Positions 1-6,237 of a DNA stretch of 6,303 nucleotides are shown here, in pieces. A program made the translations under genes and the position numbers. Every line of letters begins with the position of its first letter. Position 1 is the stretch's first letter. Source of the DNA: Actinocrinis sp046724665 (GTDB taxonomy: Bacteria > Actinomycetota > Actinomycetes > Streptomycetales > Catenulisporaceae); NCBI GenBank assembly GCA_046724665.1, contig JBKOWZ010000168.1, positions 1 to 6,303 of the forward strand, in the 5' to 3' direction. The notes under the pieces were generated by a model. It was not told the DNA's origin, made no database searches, and saw only the letters and a program-made list of their open reading frames with translations.

Positions 1-3000
1 GTCCTGCGGCAGCAGCCGCGCGGCGGCCAGCGCCGCGCGCACGACCCGCTCCTGCGCCAGGCCGTTCGGCGCGCTCAGGCCCTGGCTGCGGCCGTCCTGG
101 TTCACCGCGGAGCCGCGGATCACCGCGAGCACGCGGTCGCCGTCGCGCCGCGCGTCGCTCAGCCGCTTGAGCAGGAGCAGCCCGCAGCCCTCCGACCACA
201 CCATGCCGTCCGCGTCGGCGGCGAACGGCCGGCACCGCCCGGAGCGCGAGAGCGCGCGCAGCCGGCTGAACTCGACCAGCGGCCGCGGCGTCGCCATGAC
301 CGTCGCGCCGCCGGCCAGGGCGAGATCGCACTCGCCGCCGCGCAGCGCCTGGATCGCGAGATGGATGGCGACCAGCGAGGACGAGCACGCGGTATCGACG
401 CTCACCGCCGGGCCCTGGAGTCCGAGCGTATACGCGATCCGGCCGGACGCGACGCTCGACGCCGAGCCGGTGCCGACGTGGCCGTTGAGCTGTTCGAGAC
501 CCACCGCGGCGAGGTAGTCGCCGTCATAGAGGCCGACGTAGACGCCGGTGGCGCTCTCCCCCAGCCGCCGCGGCACGATCCCGGCCCGCTCGAGCGTCTC
601 CCAGGCGGTTTCCAGCAGCAGCCGCTGCTGCGGATCCATCGCGGCGGCCTCGCGCGGCGAGATGCCGAAGAAAGCGGCATCGAAGCGGTCGATGTCGCGC
701 AGGTACCCGCCGCGCAGCGTGTACGCCTTGCCGGGCATATCAGGATCCGAATCGAGCAGCGCGGCCGCGTCCCAGCGGCCCGGCGGGTCGCCGACGACGT
801 CGGTGCCTTCGGCCAGGATCCGCCACAGCGCCTCGGGATCGTCCGCCCTGCCGGGGAATCGACACGCCATGGAGACGATGGCGATCGGCTCGGCGGACGG
901 CGCGGCCACGGGCACGGGTTCAGGCCCGGGCACCGGGTCCGGCTTCAGGCCCTGATCCGGCGTGACGGTCACCGCGGCGGCCGCCTCGGCGGCGAAGGCC
1001 TGCGCGGCGCCCGCGATCGTCGAATGCTCATACAGCACGGTCGGCTCAAGCCTGCGTCCGAGCTTCCCGGACAGTTCGCCGACGATCTCGACCAGGCCGC
1101 GCGAGCCCACGCCGTAGTCAGCGATCGAACTGCCCACCCTCACCTGCGCCGGGTCGATCTCAGCGCGCCGCGCGACCGCCTCCACCAGCCACGCCTCGAT
1201 CACGCGCGCGTCGATCGCGGGCATCGCCGTCGAGGCGTCCGCAGGCCGCGGTTGCGGCTCCGGTTCCAGGTGCGCTTCCCGCGGCGGCGGGCTGAGCGGG
1301 TCGAGCAGCGCGAGCGAGCCCTCGAGGTACGCCTTGCGGGTCGCGCCGCGCTGGATCTTGCCGCTCGAGGTCTTGAAGATCCGGCCCGGCTGGATCAGCA
1401 CCACGTCCCACAGCGCGAGGCCGTGCTCCTCGCTCACCGCCCGGCGGATGGCCCGCTCGATCGGGGCGTGTTCGACCTCGACCACGGCCTCCGGCGCGAC
1501 CTCGGCGACCAGCACCGGCCGCTCGGCGTCCGGGCCGCCGACCGAGAACGCCGCGACGCAGCCCGGCCGCACCGCCGGGTGCGCCGACTCGGCGGTCAGC
1601 TCGAGGTCCTGCGGGTAGTGGTTGCGGCCGTCGATGATCAGCAGGTCCTTGTGGCGGCCGCTGATGTAGAGCTCGCCGTCGCGCAGGAAGCCCAGGTCGC
1701 CGGTGCGCAGGAAGCCGCCTCTGCCGTCGGCGAGCCGGGCGTTGAACGTCTCCTCGGTCTTCGCCGGGTCCTTCCAGTACCCGAGCGCGACGCTCGGGCC
1801 GCTCAGCCAGATCTCGCCGACCTCGCCGTCGGCGCACTGCACGCCGAGTTCGGGGTCGGCGATCACCACCGTCATCCGCGGCCGCCCGCAGCTGACCAGC
1901 TCCCGTTCGCGCGCCGGCACCGGCGCGTCGTCGTCCGGATTCTCCACCGGGGCCGGGCCGACGGCTGGCGCCTCGTTCACGTCGCCGCCGCTGACCATGA
2001 GCGTCGCCTCGGCGAGGCCGTAGCAGGGATAGAAGGACTCGGGCCGGAATCCGGCCGGCGCGAAGGCTTCGGCGAACCGCCGCAGCGTGCTGGCACGCAC
2101 CGGCTCGGCGCCGTTGAACGCGACCCGCCACGCGGACAGGTCGAGCCGTTCGAGCAGCCGCGGGGTGGCCCGGCGCACGCACAGCTCGTACGCGAAGTTG
2201 GGCCCGCCGCTCATGTACGGCCGGTACCTGGAGACGGCGTTCAGCCAGCGCTCCGGCTCCTGGAGGAAGTGCAGCGGCGACATCAGGGTCGCGGTGCGCC
2301 CGACGTACGTGGGCTGGAGCACCCCGGCGATCAGGCCCATGTCATGGAACACCGGCAGCCAGCTGAGCAGCAGGTCGCCGTCGTGCGCGGCGAGCCGTTC
2401 CGGCGTGTGGCCGAGCGCGTCGGCGATGATCCGCTGGTTGTCCAGCAGGTTGCCGTGGCTGACCATCACCCCGCGGGGGGCGCTAGTGGAGCCCGAGGTG
2501 TACTGCAAGAACGCGACGGAGTCGGGGCCGAGGCCGGGCTCGCGCCACACCGCCCGCGCGTCGTCGGGTATCTGCTCGGTGGCGACCCAGGTCAGCGCGG
2601 CCAGCTCCGGCACCTCGGCGGCCGCGGAGCGCAGCGCGTCGAGGATCGGGCCGGTGGTGAGCACCACCTCGGCGCCCGCGTCGGCGACCAGGCGGCGCAG
2701 CCGCGGCAGCGCGCGGTGGATCTGGCCGCTGAGCGGGGCGGGGCAGGGCACCGCGACGACCGCGCCGAACAGGCAGCCCATGTAGCCGCGGACGAACTCG
2801 AGGCCCGGCGGGTAGAGCAGCAGCGCGCGGGCACCGGCGAAGCCGCCCTCCTGGAGCCATCCGCCGATGGCACGGGCGCGCAGGCCGAGCTCGCCGAACG
2901 TGATCTCGTCGGTCGCGCCGTCCACGTCCCCGGTGGTCAGGAAGCGGTAGGCGAGCTGGTCAGGCTGCTGCGAGGCACGGAAGGAGAGTACATCGACGAA

Positions 3001-3060
3001 CGACCTGGGGGAGGCGTGCCGGGCGGACGCGGCCGTGCTCTTGCTGTCCCGTTGCAACAC
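1..3060 (-). CDS. FAAL-ACP-KS type I polyketide synthase, loading end (3' end outside window)
   Basis: This is the N-terminal 1020 codons of a modular synthase that would activate a free fatty acid as acyl-AMP, pass it to its own carrier domain and start polyketide extension in the cytoplasm. Seen: residues ~20-585 are a FAAL, with the adenylation P-loop YTSGSTSAPRG (187-197), GGPNFAYELC, NGAEPVR, YGLAEATL, RTGDLGF (T453), GRNHYPQD and the C-terminal SGK Lys (K568). Residues ~620-690 are an ACP whose phosphopantetheine Ser is S653 in DYGVGSRGLV. A Pro-rich linker follows. From ~724 comes a KS (EPIAIVSMACRFPG) with active-site Cys C892 in DTACSSS. The window ends after SAPNGLAQERVVRAAL, before the EAHGTGT and second His motifs. 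GTG at 3060 is preferred: GGGGGA lies 5 nt upstream and about 20 residues precede the conserved SFVDVL. An ATG at 3192 with AGGGA 8 nt upstream would add 44 Arg-rich residues unlike the family. FAAL rather than CoA ligase is inferred from the motif set. The final product is unknown. Confidence 0.95.
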   Translation of the reverse strand, partial: MLQRDSKSTAASARHASPRSFVDVLSFRASQQPDQLAYRFLTTGDVDGATDEITFGELGLRARAIGGWLQEGGFAGARALLLYPPGLEFVRGYMGCLFGAVVAVPCPAPLSGQIHRALPRLRRLVADAGAEVVLTTGPILDALRSAAAEVPELAALTWVATEQIPDDARAVWREPGLGPDSVAFLQYTSGSTSAPRGVMVSHGNLLDNQRIIADALGHTPERLAAHDGDLLLSWLPVFHDMGLIAGVLQPTYVGRTATLMSPLHFLQEPERWLNAVSRYRPYMSGGPNFAYELCVRRATPRLLERLDLSAWRVAFNGAEPVRASTLRRFAEAFAPAGFRPESFYPCYGLAEATLMVSGGDVNEAPAVGPAPVENPDDDAPVPARERELVSCGRPRMTVVIADPELGVQCADGEVGEIWLSGPSVALGYWKDPAKTEETFNARLADGRGGFLRTGDLGFLRDGELYISGRHKDLLIIDGRNHYPQDLELTAESAHPAVRPGCVAAFSVGGPDAERPVLVAEVAPEAVVEVEHAPIERAIRRAVSEEHGLALWDVVLIQPGRIFKTSSGKIQRGATRKAYLEGSLALLDPLSPPPREAHLEPEPQPRPADASTAMPAIDARVIEAWLVEAVARRAEIDPAQVRVGSSIADYGVGSRGLVEIVGELSGKLGRRLEPTVLYEHSTIAGAAQAFAAEAAAAVTVTPDQGLKPDPVPGPEPVPVAAPSAEPIAIVSMACRFPGRADDPEALWRILAEGTDVVGDPPGRWDAAALLDSDPDMPGKAYTLRGGYLRDIDRFDAAFFGISPREAAAMDPQQRLLLETAWETLERAGIVPRRLGESATGVYVGLYDGDYLAAVGLEQLNGHVGTGSASSVASGRIAYTLGLQGPAVSVDTACSSSLVAIHLAIQALRGGECDLALAGGATVMATPRPLVEFSRLRALSRSGRCRPFAADADGMVWSEGCGLLLLKRLSDARRDGDRVLAVIRGSAVNQDGRSQGLSAPNGLAQERVVRAALAAARLLPQD

Positions 3061-3167
3061 AGTCGTCCCCCGCTTCGTCCGTTCGGGCGCGAGTGGCCGC
3101 TGATCCGCCGGCACGGACGGGACTGCGCGGCCGCCGACGGCGGGCCCGAGAATGGAGCCCTCACGAT

Positions 3168-3179
3168 ACCGGCGCCGGT
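3168..3179. repeat. 12-bp perfect palindrome, possible operator
   Basis: ACCGGCGCCGGT reads identically on both strands and lies about 110 bp upstream of the chosen PKS start. It could be a binding site for a dimeric regulator, but a short G/C palindrome arises easily by chance in this base composition, so a function is only a possibility. Confidence 0.2.
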
Positions 3180-3208
3180 CCTGCCACCCCATCCCCATCG
3201 TCCCTGGC

Positions 3209-3259
3209 TCACCGGGCGACAACAGCACGAAAAAAGCGCACCCCACGGCGCTTGAGCAT
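3209..3259 (-). CDS. Possible 16-aa leader peptide over the hairpin
   Basis: Reading on the minus strand from ATG at 3259-3257 gives MLKRRGVRFFRAVVAR and a TGA at 3211-3209. The frame spans the whole hairpin and U-tract at 3253-3230, and the two Phe codons are the U-tract itself. A translating ribosome would disrupt the hairpin, which is the arrangement of leader-peptide attenuators. Against it: no convincing Shine-Dalgarno precedes the ATG (only a weak AAGATT about 15 nt away), and a short frame can occur by chance. There is no run of a single amino-acid codon as in classical biosynthetic attenuators. Confidence 0.15.
   Translation of the reverse strand: MLKRRGVRFFRAVVAR
3230..3253 (-). terminator. 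Intrinsic terminator or attenuator hairpin
   Basis: On the minus strand AAGCGC, an 8-nt loop (CGTGGGGT) and GCGCTT form a perfect 6-bp stem that runs into an uninterrupted T tract (TTTTTT counting the last two stem bases). U-tract terminators are uncommon in such GC-rich DNA, so this is unlikely to be random. It lies about 130 nt past the stop of the hydrolase and about 170 nt before the PKS start. It therefore either ends the hydrolase transcript or, if the promoter at 3305-3333 is real, sits in the PKS leader as an attenuator. The plus strand has the same stem but no following T tract, so direction is minus. Confidence 0.6.
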
Positions 3260-3304
3260 GATCGATTGTGTAAGAATCTTGCGATGCCCGCACGCCGCCC
3301 TCGT

Positions 3305-3333
3305 ACGCTATCGGTCCCCGGCGGCCCAAGCAA
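3305..3333 (-). promoter_or_regulatory. Candidate sigma70-type promoter for the PKS gene
   Basis: On the minus strand TTGCTT (3333-3328), a 17-nt spacer and TAGCGT (3310-3305) resemble the HrdB-type pattern TTGNNN-17-TANNNT. Transcription would begin near 3298, giving a leader of roughly 240 nt that contains the hairpin at 3253-3230. The match is by eye and only moderate, since the -35 shares just TTG with the consensus core. Confidence 0.35.
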
Positions 3334-3382
3334 GCAACGCCCGCGATGCCCGATTCCGCCGGTTCAGCCGCCCCCGAGCCGG

Positions 3383-4192
3383 TCAGCCGCGGGCCAGGAA
3401 GTCCTCGATCGCCGCGGTGACCGCCGCCGGGTCCTCCACCGGGGCCTCGTGCCCGGTGTCCACGATCTTCACCACGGCGTCCCGGCAGCGGGCGGCGAGG
3501 CGCAGCGCCTCGCGGGGCGGCAGCTGGATGTCGTGCAGGCCGTGCAGCAGCAGCACTGGGGCCTGGATCGCGCCAGCCTGCTCCAGCACGTCGAACTCGC
3601 GCATCGCGTCGTAGCAGGACATGACCACGTGCCGCGGCGTGGCCTGCGAGGCGGCGATGTAGCGGCGGATCTCCGCGCGCGGGAAGCCGGGCTTGAACGC
3701 GCGCGTAATGTTGATCGCGACGAAGAGGTTGTAGGGCACCGCCTTCGAGGCGGTCATCACCAGCCCGCGGCCGCGGTTGTAGACCATCCGGCCCAGCGAG
3801 TCCACCAGGACCACGCGCTCGACCCGCTCCGGGTACGCGAGGGCGAGCTTCTGCGCGATCATGCCGCCCATCGAGTGGCCGATCGGGATGAAGCGCTCGA
3901 CGCCGAGGCCGTCCAGCAGCCGGCGCACGTCCCCGGCCAGGCCGTCGATGCTGTACCGCTCGACCGGCTTGTCGCTCTCGCCGTGCCCGCGAAGGTCCAG
4001 CCGGATCACCCGGCGCACGGCCTTGAAGTGGTCAAGCTGCCGGTCCCACCGATGCCGGTTCGCGGTCCAGCCGTGGATGAACACCAGCGGCGCACCATCG
4101 CCGGAACCCTCGTCGTCATAGGCCAGCCCGACCCCGTCGATATCGAACCGCGAGGTCTGGGTGCTGCTTCCGGCTTCAGTCATGGCGACCAT
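3383..4192 (-). CDS. Alpha/beta hydrolase
   Basis: A complete 269-residue single-domain alpha/beta-hydrolase-fold protein, the usual length for the family and predicted cytoplasmic (no signal peptide or membrane segment). Seen in order: oxyanion-hole HGW (40-42), the DLRGHGESD strand-loop (66-74), nucleophile elbow GHSMGG with Ser107, PERV after the nucleophile helix, a lid region around 135-200, the acid candidate Asp221 in HGLHD, and the catalytic His248 in DTGHEAP. The full Ser-Asp-His triad is thus present and an active enzyme is expected. Substrate is unknown: esterase, lactonase, epoxide-hydrolase-like and type II thioesterase-like roles are all possible, though the sequence lacks features specific to PKS editing thioesterases. 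It is upstream of and codirectional with the PKS, separated by 322 bp and a probable terminator. The start could also be the ATG at 4183, three codons later; neither has a clear ribosome binding site. Confidence 0.92.
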   Translation of the reverse strand: MVAMTEAGSSTQTSRFDIDGVGLAYDDEGSGDGAPLVFIHGWTANRHRWDRQLDHFKAVRRVIRLDLRGHGESDKPVERYSIDGLAGDVRRLLDGLGVERFIPIGHSMGGMIAQKLALAYPERVERVVLVDSLGRMVYNRGRGLVMTASKAVPYNLFVAINITRAFKPGFPRAEIRRYIAASQATPRHVVMSCYDAMREFDVLEQAGAIQAPVLLLHGLHDIQLPPREALRLAARCRDAVVKIVDTGHEAPVEDPAAVTAAIEDFLARG

Positions 4193-4193
4193 C

Positions 4194-4220
4194 GTGACAC
4201 AGCCGCGCGAGTGCGAGAAT
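4194..4220 (+). promoter_or_regulatory. Weak candidate promoter for the methyltransferase-SDR operon
   Basis: GTGACA (4194-4199) and GAGAAT (4215-4220) each match the actinomycete TTGACA/TAGAAT pattern at five of six positions. They are separated by only 15 nt, shorter than the usual 16-18. It lies in the divergent gap (4193-4265) immediately beside the hydrolase start, where promoters for both directions must fit if each transcript starts locally. No good minus-strand promoter for the hydrolase was seen here. Confidence 0.25.
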
Positions 4221-4265
4221 CAAACTTCGCGACCGCCGGAAGAGGGACGGGGAGAAGAGGGCGCC

Positions 4266-5132
4266 ATGCCTGCCGAGCACTTCGAGGCCTTCGACATCGA
4301 ACGCGCCGCCGACCGGGTCGCCGGCATGCTCAATGGCGGGCTCGCGGCGGCGCAGATCCGCACCGACCAGCCGAGCCCGGCACGCATCTACGACTACTGG
4401 CTCGGCGGCAAGAACAACTATCCGGTGGACCGCGAGGTCGCCGAGGCGATGCTCGCCGCCGCGCCGGCGACGCGCGACTGCATCCTGGAGAACCGCGCCT
4501 TCCTGCGGCGAGCGGTGCGGTATCTCGCCGAGCAGGGCATCGACCAGTTCCTCGACATCGGCTGCGGACTGCCCTTCTCCCCCAACGTGCACGAGGTCGC
4601 GCAGAGCGTCGTGCCGGGAGCGCGGGTCGTGTACGCGGACAGCGACCCGATCGTGCGCGCGCACGCCGAGGCGCTGCTGGCGAGCAGCGACCCGGAGCGG
4701 ATCGCCGTGCTGCACGCCGACGCGCGCCAGCCGCAGGAGATCCTGGACCACCCGGACACCCGCCGGGTGCTGGACTTCGACCGGCCGGTCGGCGTGCTGC
4801 TGGTGGCGCTGCTGCACTTCGTGCCGGACTTCGACGGCCCGGCGCGCGTCGCCGACACGCTGATCCGCGCCTTCCCGGCGGGCAGCCACCTGGTCATCTC
4901 GCACGGCACGGCCGACTTCGACCCGGCCGGGGTGCAGGAGGCCACCGAGATCTACCACGCCACCTCGTCCTATCTGCCGCGCACCGGCCGGGCGATCGAG
5001 GAGCTGTTCAACGGGCTGCCGCTGGTCGAGCCCGGCCTCGTGCCCATCGCGCAGTGGCCGGACACGTCGGTTCCGTCCCGCGCAGCGGACCTGGGGATGT
5101 ACGCCGGGGTCGCCCGCAGGCCCGGCGAGTGA
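4266..5132 (+). CDS. SAM-dependent methyltransferase, PF04672 (DUF574) type
   Basis: A complete 288-residue protein of the actinomycete-enriched S-adenosylmethionine methyltransferase family known as DUF574/Methyltransf_19. Seen: the family N-terminal signature PSPARIYDYWLGGKNNYPVD (36-55), a SAM-binding motif I FLDIGCGLPFSPNVHEVAQ (95-113), the acidic turn VVYADSDP (D125/D127, likely ribose contact), LHADARQP (149-156), and VALLHFVPDF (180-189) followed by SHLVISHGTAD (207-217). It is soluble, with no signal peptide. Substrates of this family are largely unknown; a role modifying the neighbouring polyketide is only an inference. ATG at 4266 is chosen because AGAGGG sits 5 nt upstream and the reading matches the family N-terminus. 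An in-frame ATG at 4161 would add 35 residues and overlap the divergent hydrolase. The stop overlaps the start of the next gene. Confidence 0.93.
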   Translation: MPAEHFEAFDIERAADRVAGMLNGGLAAAQIRTDQPSPARIYDYWLGGKNNYPVDREVAEAMLAAAPATRDCILENRAFLRRAVRYLAEQGIDQFLDIGCGLPFSPNVHEVAQSVVPGARVVYADSDPIVRAHAEALLASSDPERIAVLHADARQPQEILDHPDTRRVLDFDRPVGVLLVALLHFVPDFDGPARVADTLIRAFPAGSHLVISHGTADFDPAGVQEATEIYHATSSYLPRTGRAIEELFNGLPLVEPGLVPIAQWPDTSVPSRAADLGMYAGVARRPGE

Positions 5133-5932
5133 CCGTGTCCGGGCAGCAAAGGCAGGTCGCGGTGGTCACCGGCGCGGCGCAGGGCATCGGCCGCCGGGTG
5201 GCCGAGGTGCTGGCCGACCGGGGGTACGCGCTCGCGCTCAGCGACCTGCGCGAGCCGGCCGAGACGCAGCGCTCGGTACGCGAACGCGGCGCCGACGTGC
5301 TCGCCGTGGTCGGCGACGTCTCGGCGCAGTCGTACGCGGACGAGCTGTCCGGCCGGGTGCTCGCCGAGTTCGGGCGGGCCGACGTGTTGGTGAACAACGC
5401 GGGGATCTCCCTGCTGGTGCCGGCCGAGCAGACCACGGCCGCGCAGTGGCGCCGGGTGCTGGAAGTGAACCTGACCGGGCCGTTCCTGCTGTGCCGGGCG
5501 TTCGGCACCGCGATGCTCGCGGCGGGCGCGGGATCCATCGTCAACATCGCCTCGATCGCCGGGCTCCAGGGCGTCTCGGACCGCGCGGCGTACAACGCGA
5601 GCAAGCACGGGCTGATCGGGCTGACGCGCACCCTGGCTGCGGAGTGGGGCGGGCGCGGCGTGCGCGTCAACGCGGTGTGCCCCGGCTGGGTCAAGACCGA
5701 GATGGACGCGGCCGACCAGGCGTCGGGCGGCTACACCGACGACGACATCATCGACCGGGTCCCGATGGGACGTTTCGCCGCCCCGGACGACATCGCCGCC
5801 GCGGTCGCGTTCCTCGCCGACCCGGGCATGAGCGGCTTCGTGAACGGCGTGGCACTGCCGGTGGACGGCGGTTGGACCGCCGACGCGAGCTGGACCAGCC
5901 TGCGACGCAGTAAACGAGCTCATCGGGACTAA
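5129..5932 (+). CDS. Short-chain dehydrogenase/reductase (classical SDR)
   Basis: A complete 267-residue NAD(P)-dependent oxidoreductase with the Rossmann fold of classical SDRs, interconverting a carbonyl and an alcohol on an unknown substrate. Seen: cofactor motif TGAAQGIG (14-21), Asp39 at the end of strand beta2 (LSDLRE), which favours NAD(H) over NADP(H), GDV (62-64), NNAG (89-92), the helix Asn N114, catalytic Ser142 in NIASIAG, Tyr155 and Lys159 in YNASK, PGWVKT (185-190) and the C-terminal VDGGW. The Asn-Ser-Tyr-Lys tetrad is complete. Family resemblance is to FabG-like and 3-hydroxybutyrate/glucose dehydrogenase-like SDRs. GTG at 5129 overlaps the methyltransferase stop (GTGA), suggesting translational coupling; GTG at 5135 is an alternative. 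The basic tail after DGGW (about 20 residues) is longer than usual. Confidence 0.95.
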   Translation: MTVSGQQRQVAVVTGAAQGIGRRVAEVLADRGYALALSDLREPAETQRSVRERGADVLAVVGDVSAQSYADELSGRVLAEFGRADVLVNNAGISLLVPAEQTTAAQWRRVLEVNLTGPFLLCRAFGTAMLAAGAGSIVNIASIAGLQGVSDRAAYNASKHGLIGLTRTLAAEWGGRGVRVNAVCPGWVKTEMDAADQASGGYTDDDIIDRVPMGRFAAPDDIAAAVAFLADPGMSGFVNGVALPVDGGWTADASWTSLRRSKRAHRD

Positions 5933-5954
5933 CCGGGATTTTGGGGCGGCTGTG

Positions 5955-5985
5955 GGGTCGGCCGCCGCTGCGCATCGGCCGACCC
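5955..5985 (+). terminator. Strong GC hairpin after the SDR
   Basis: GGGTCGGCCG (5955-5964) and CGGCCGACCC (5976-5985) form a perfect 10-bp stem with an 11-nt loop, starting 22 nt after the SDR stop. There is no T tract, which is common for actinomycete terminators. It very likely ends the methyltransferase-SDR transcript. The symmetric stem could also act on minus-strand transcription. Confidence 0.75.
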
Positions 5986-5998
5986 TGCGCTCGTACGG

Positions 5999-6012
5999 TC
6001 CACACTCCACAC
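5999..6012. repeat. Tandem 7-bp direct repeat TCCACAC x2
   Basis: TCCACAC occurs twice head to tail at 5999-6005 and 6006-6012. It lies between the terminator and the AT-rich island. It could be a regulator half-site pair, but two short copies carry little weight. Confidence 0.25.
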
Positions 6013-6105
6013 TCGCGACCGATCGCGCCCTCGGTTGGCCGATCCTGACCTGTCTCACTGATCTTGCAAGTCATAGTAAAGATTAGCCAGAGTCGTGTCT
6101 GGATA

Positions 6106-6134
6106 TTGCGCTCGAATGTCAATAAGGCTACGGT
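6106..6134 (+). promoter_or_regulatory. Candidate promoter for the secreted-protein gene
   Basis: TTGCGC (6106-6111), a 17-nt spacer and TACGGT (6129-6134) fit the TTGNNN-17-TANNNT pattern of main-sigma promoters. It sits at the downstream end of the AT-rich island and predicts a start near 6141 and a leader of about 97 nt. It was identified by eye only. Confidence 0.4.
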
Positions 6135-6237
6135 CCCCCCAGCCCGACCACTGCGTCATGCACCTGCGCACGCTCCTCCACCCACCTGACCGCGCTGCCG
6201 CCAACGATGTTCCGGCATCGCGTGAAAGGAGCAGACA

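Larger units (their letters stand above)
3061..3382. other. Intergenic leader between hydrolase and PKS
   Basis: This 322-bp gap separates two codirectional minus-strand genes. No conserved protein is visible on either strand. It holds a candidate promoter (3305-3333), a U-tract hairpin (3230-3253), a 16-codon mini-ORF over the hairpin (3209-3259) and a 12-bp palindrome (3168-3179). It is locally richer in A/T than the flanking genes, especially around 3221-3282. The spacing argues that the PKS has its own promoter and is not simply cotranscribed with the hydrolase. Confidence 0.7.
5933..6237. other. Intergenic region with AT-rich regulatory island
   Basis: These 305 bp between the SDR and the secreted-protein gene hold the SDR terminator, a tandem TCCACAC repeat and an AT-rich block: 41 of 70 bases at 6061-6130 are A or T, against a far lower share in the flanking genes. 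The block has a 5-bp inverted repeat (CCAGA 6087-6091, TCTGG 6098-6102) and a candidate promoter. TACGGTCC occurs at 5994-6001 and again at 6129-6136, over the proposed -10. No riboswitch or conserved small gene was recognised. Confidence 0.6.

Noticed and set aside
3160..3180. Palindromic G/C region as an attachment or recombination site
   Set aside because: There is no second copy, integrase, tRNA or target duplication in the window. At most it is an operator candidate.
361..3255. Long plus-strand open frame of 964 codons
   Set aside because: It lies opposite the FAAL-ACP-KS gene. Its translation is Arg/Gly/Ala/His-rich with no recognisable domain, while the minus strand shows a full set of conserved motifs. 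It is a GC-rich antisense shadow.
4161..4265. Earlier ATG for the methyltransferase
   Set aside because: It would overlap the divergent hydrolase and add 35 residues not typical of the family, whereas ATG 4266 has a well-placed ribosome binding site.
3152..5128. Upstream extension of the SDR reading frame
   Set aside because: The frame happens to stay open across the hydrolase antisense and the methyltransferase, but this part is low-complexity Arg/Ala-rich sequence. The SDR fold begins only after 5129, so there is no 926-residue fusion protein.
4176..6058. Minus-strand open frames opposite the methyltransferase and SDR
   Set aside because: The translations are biased in composition and lack motifs, and the plus strand carries clear conserved enzymes.
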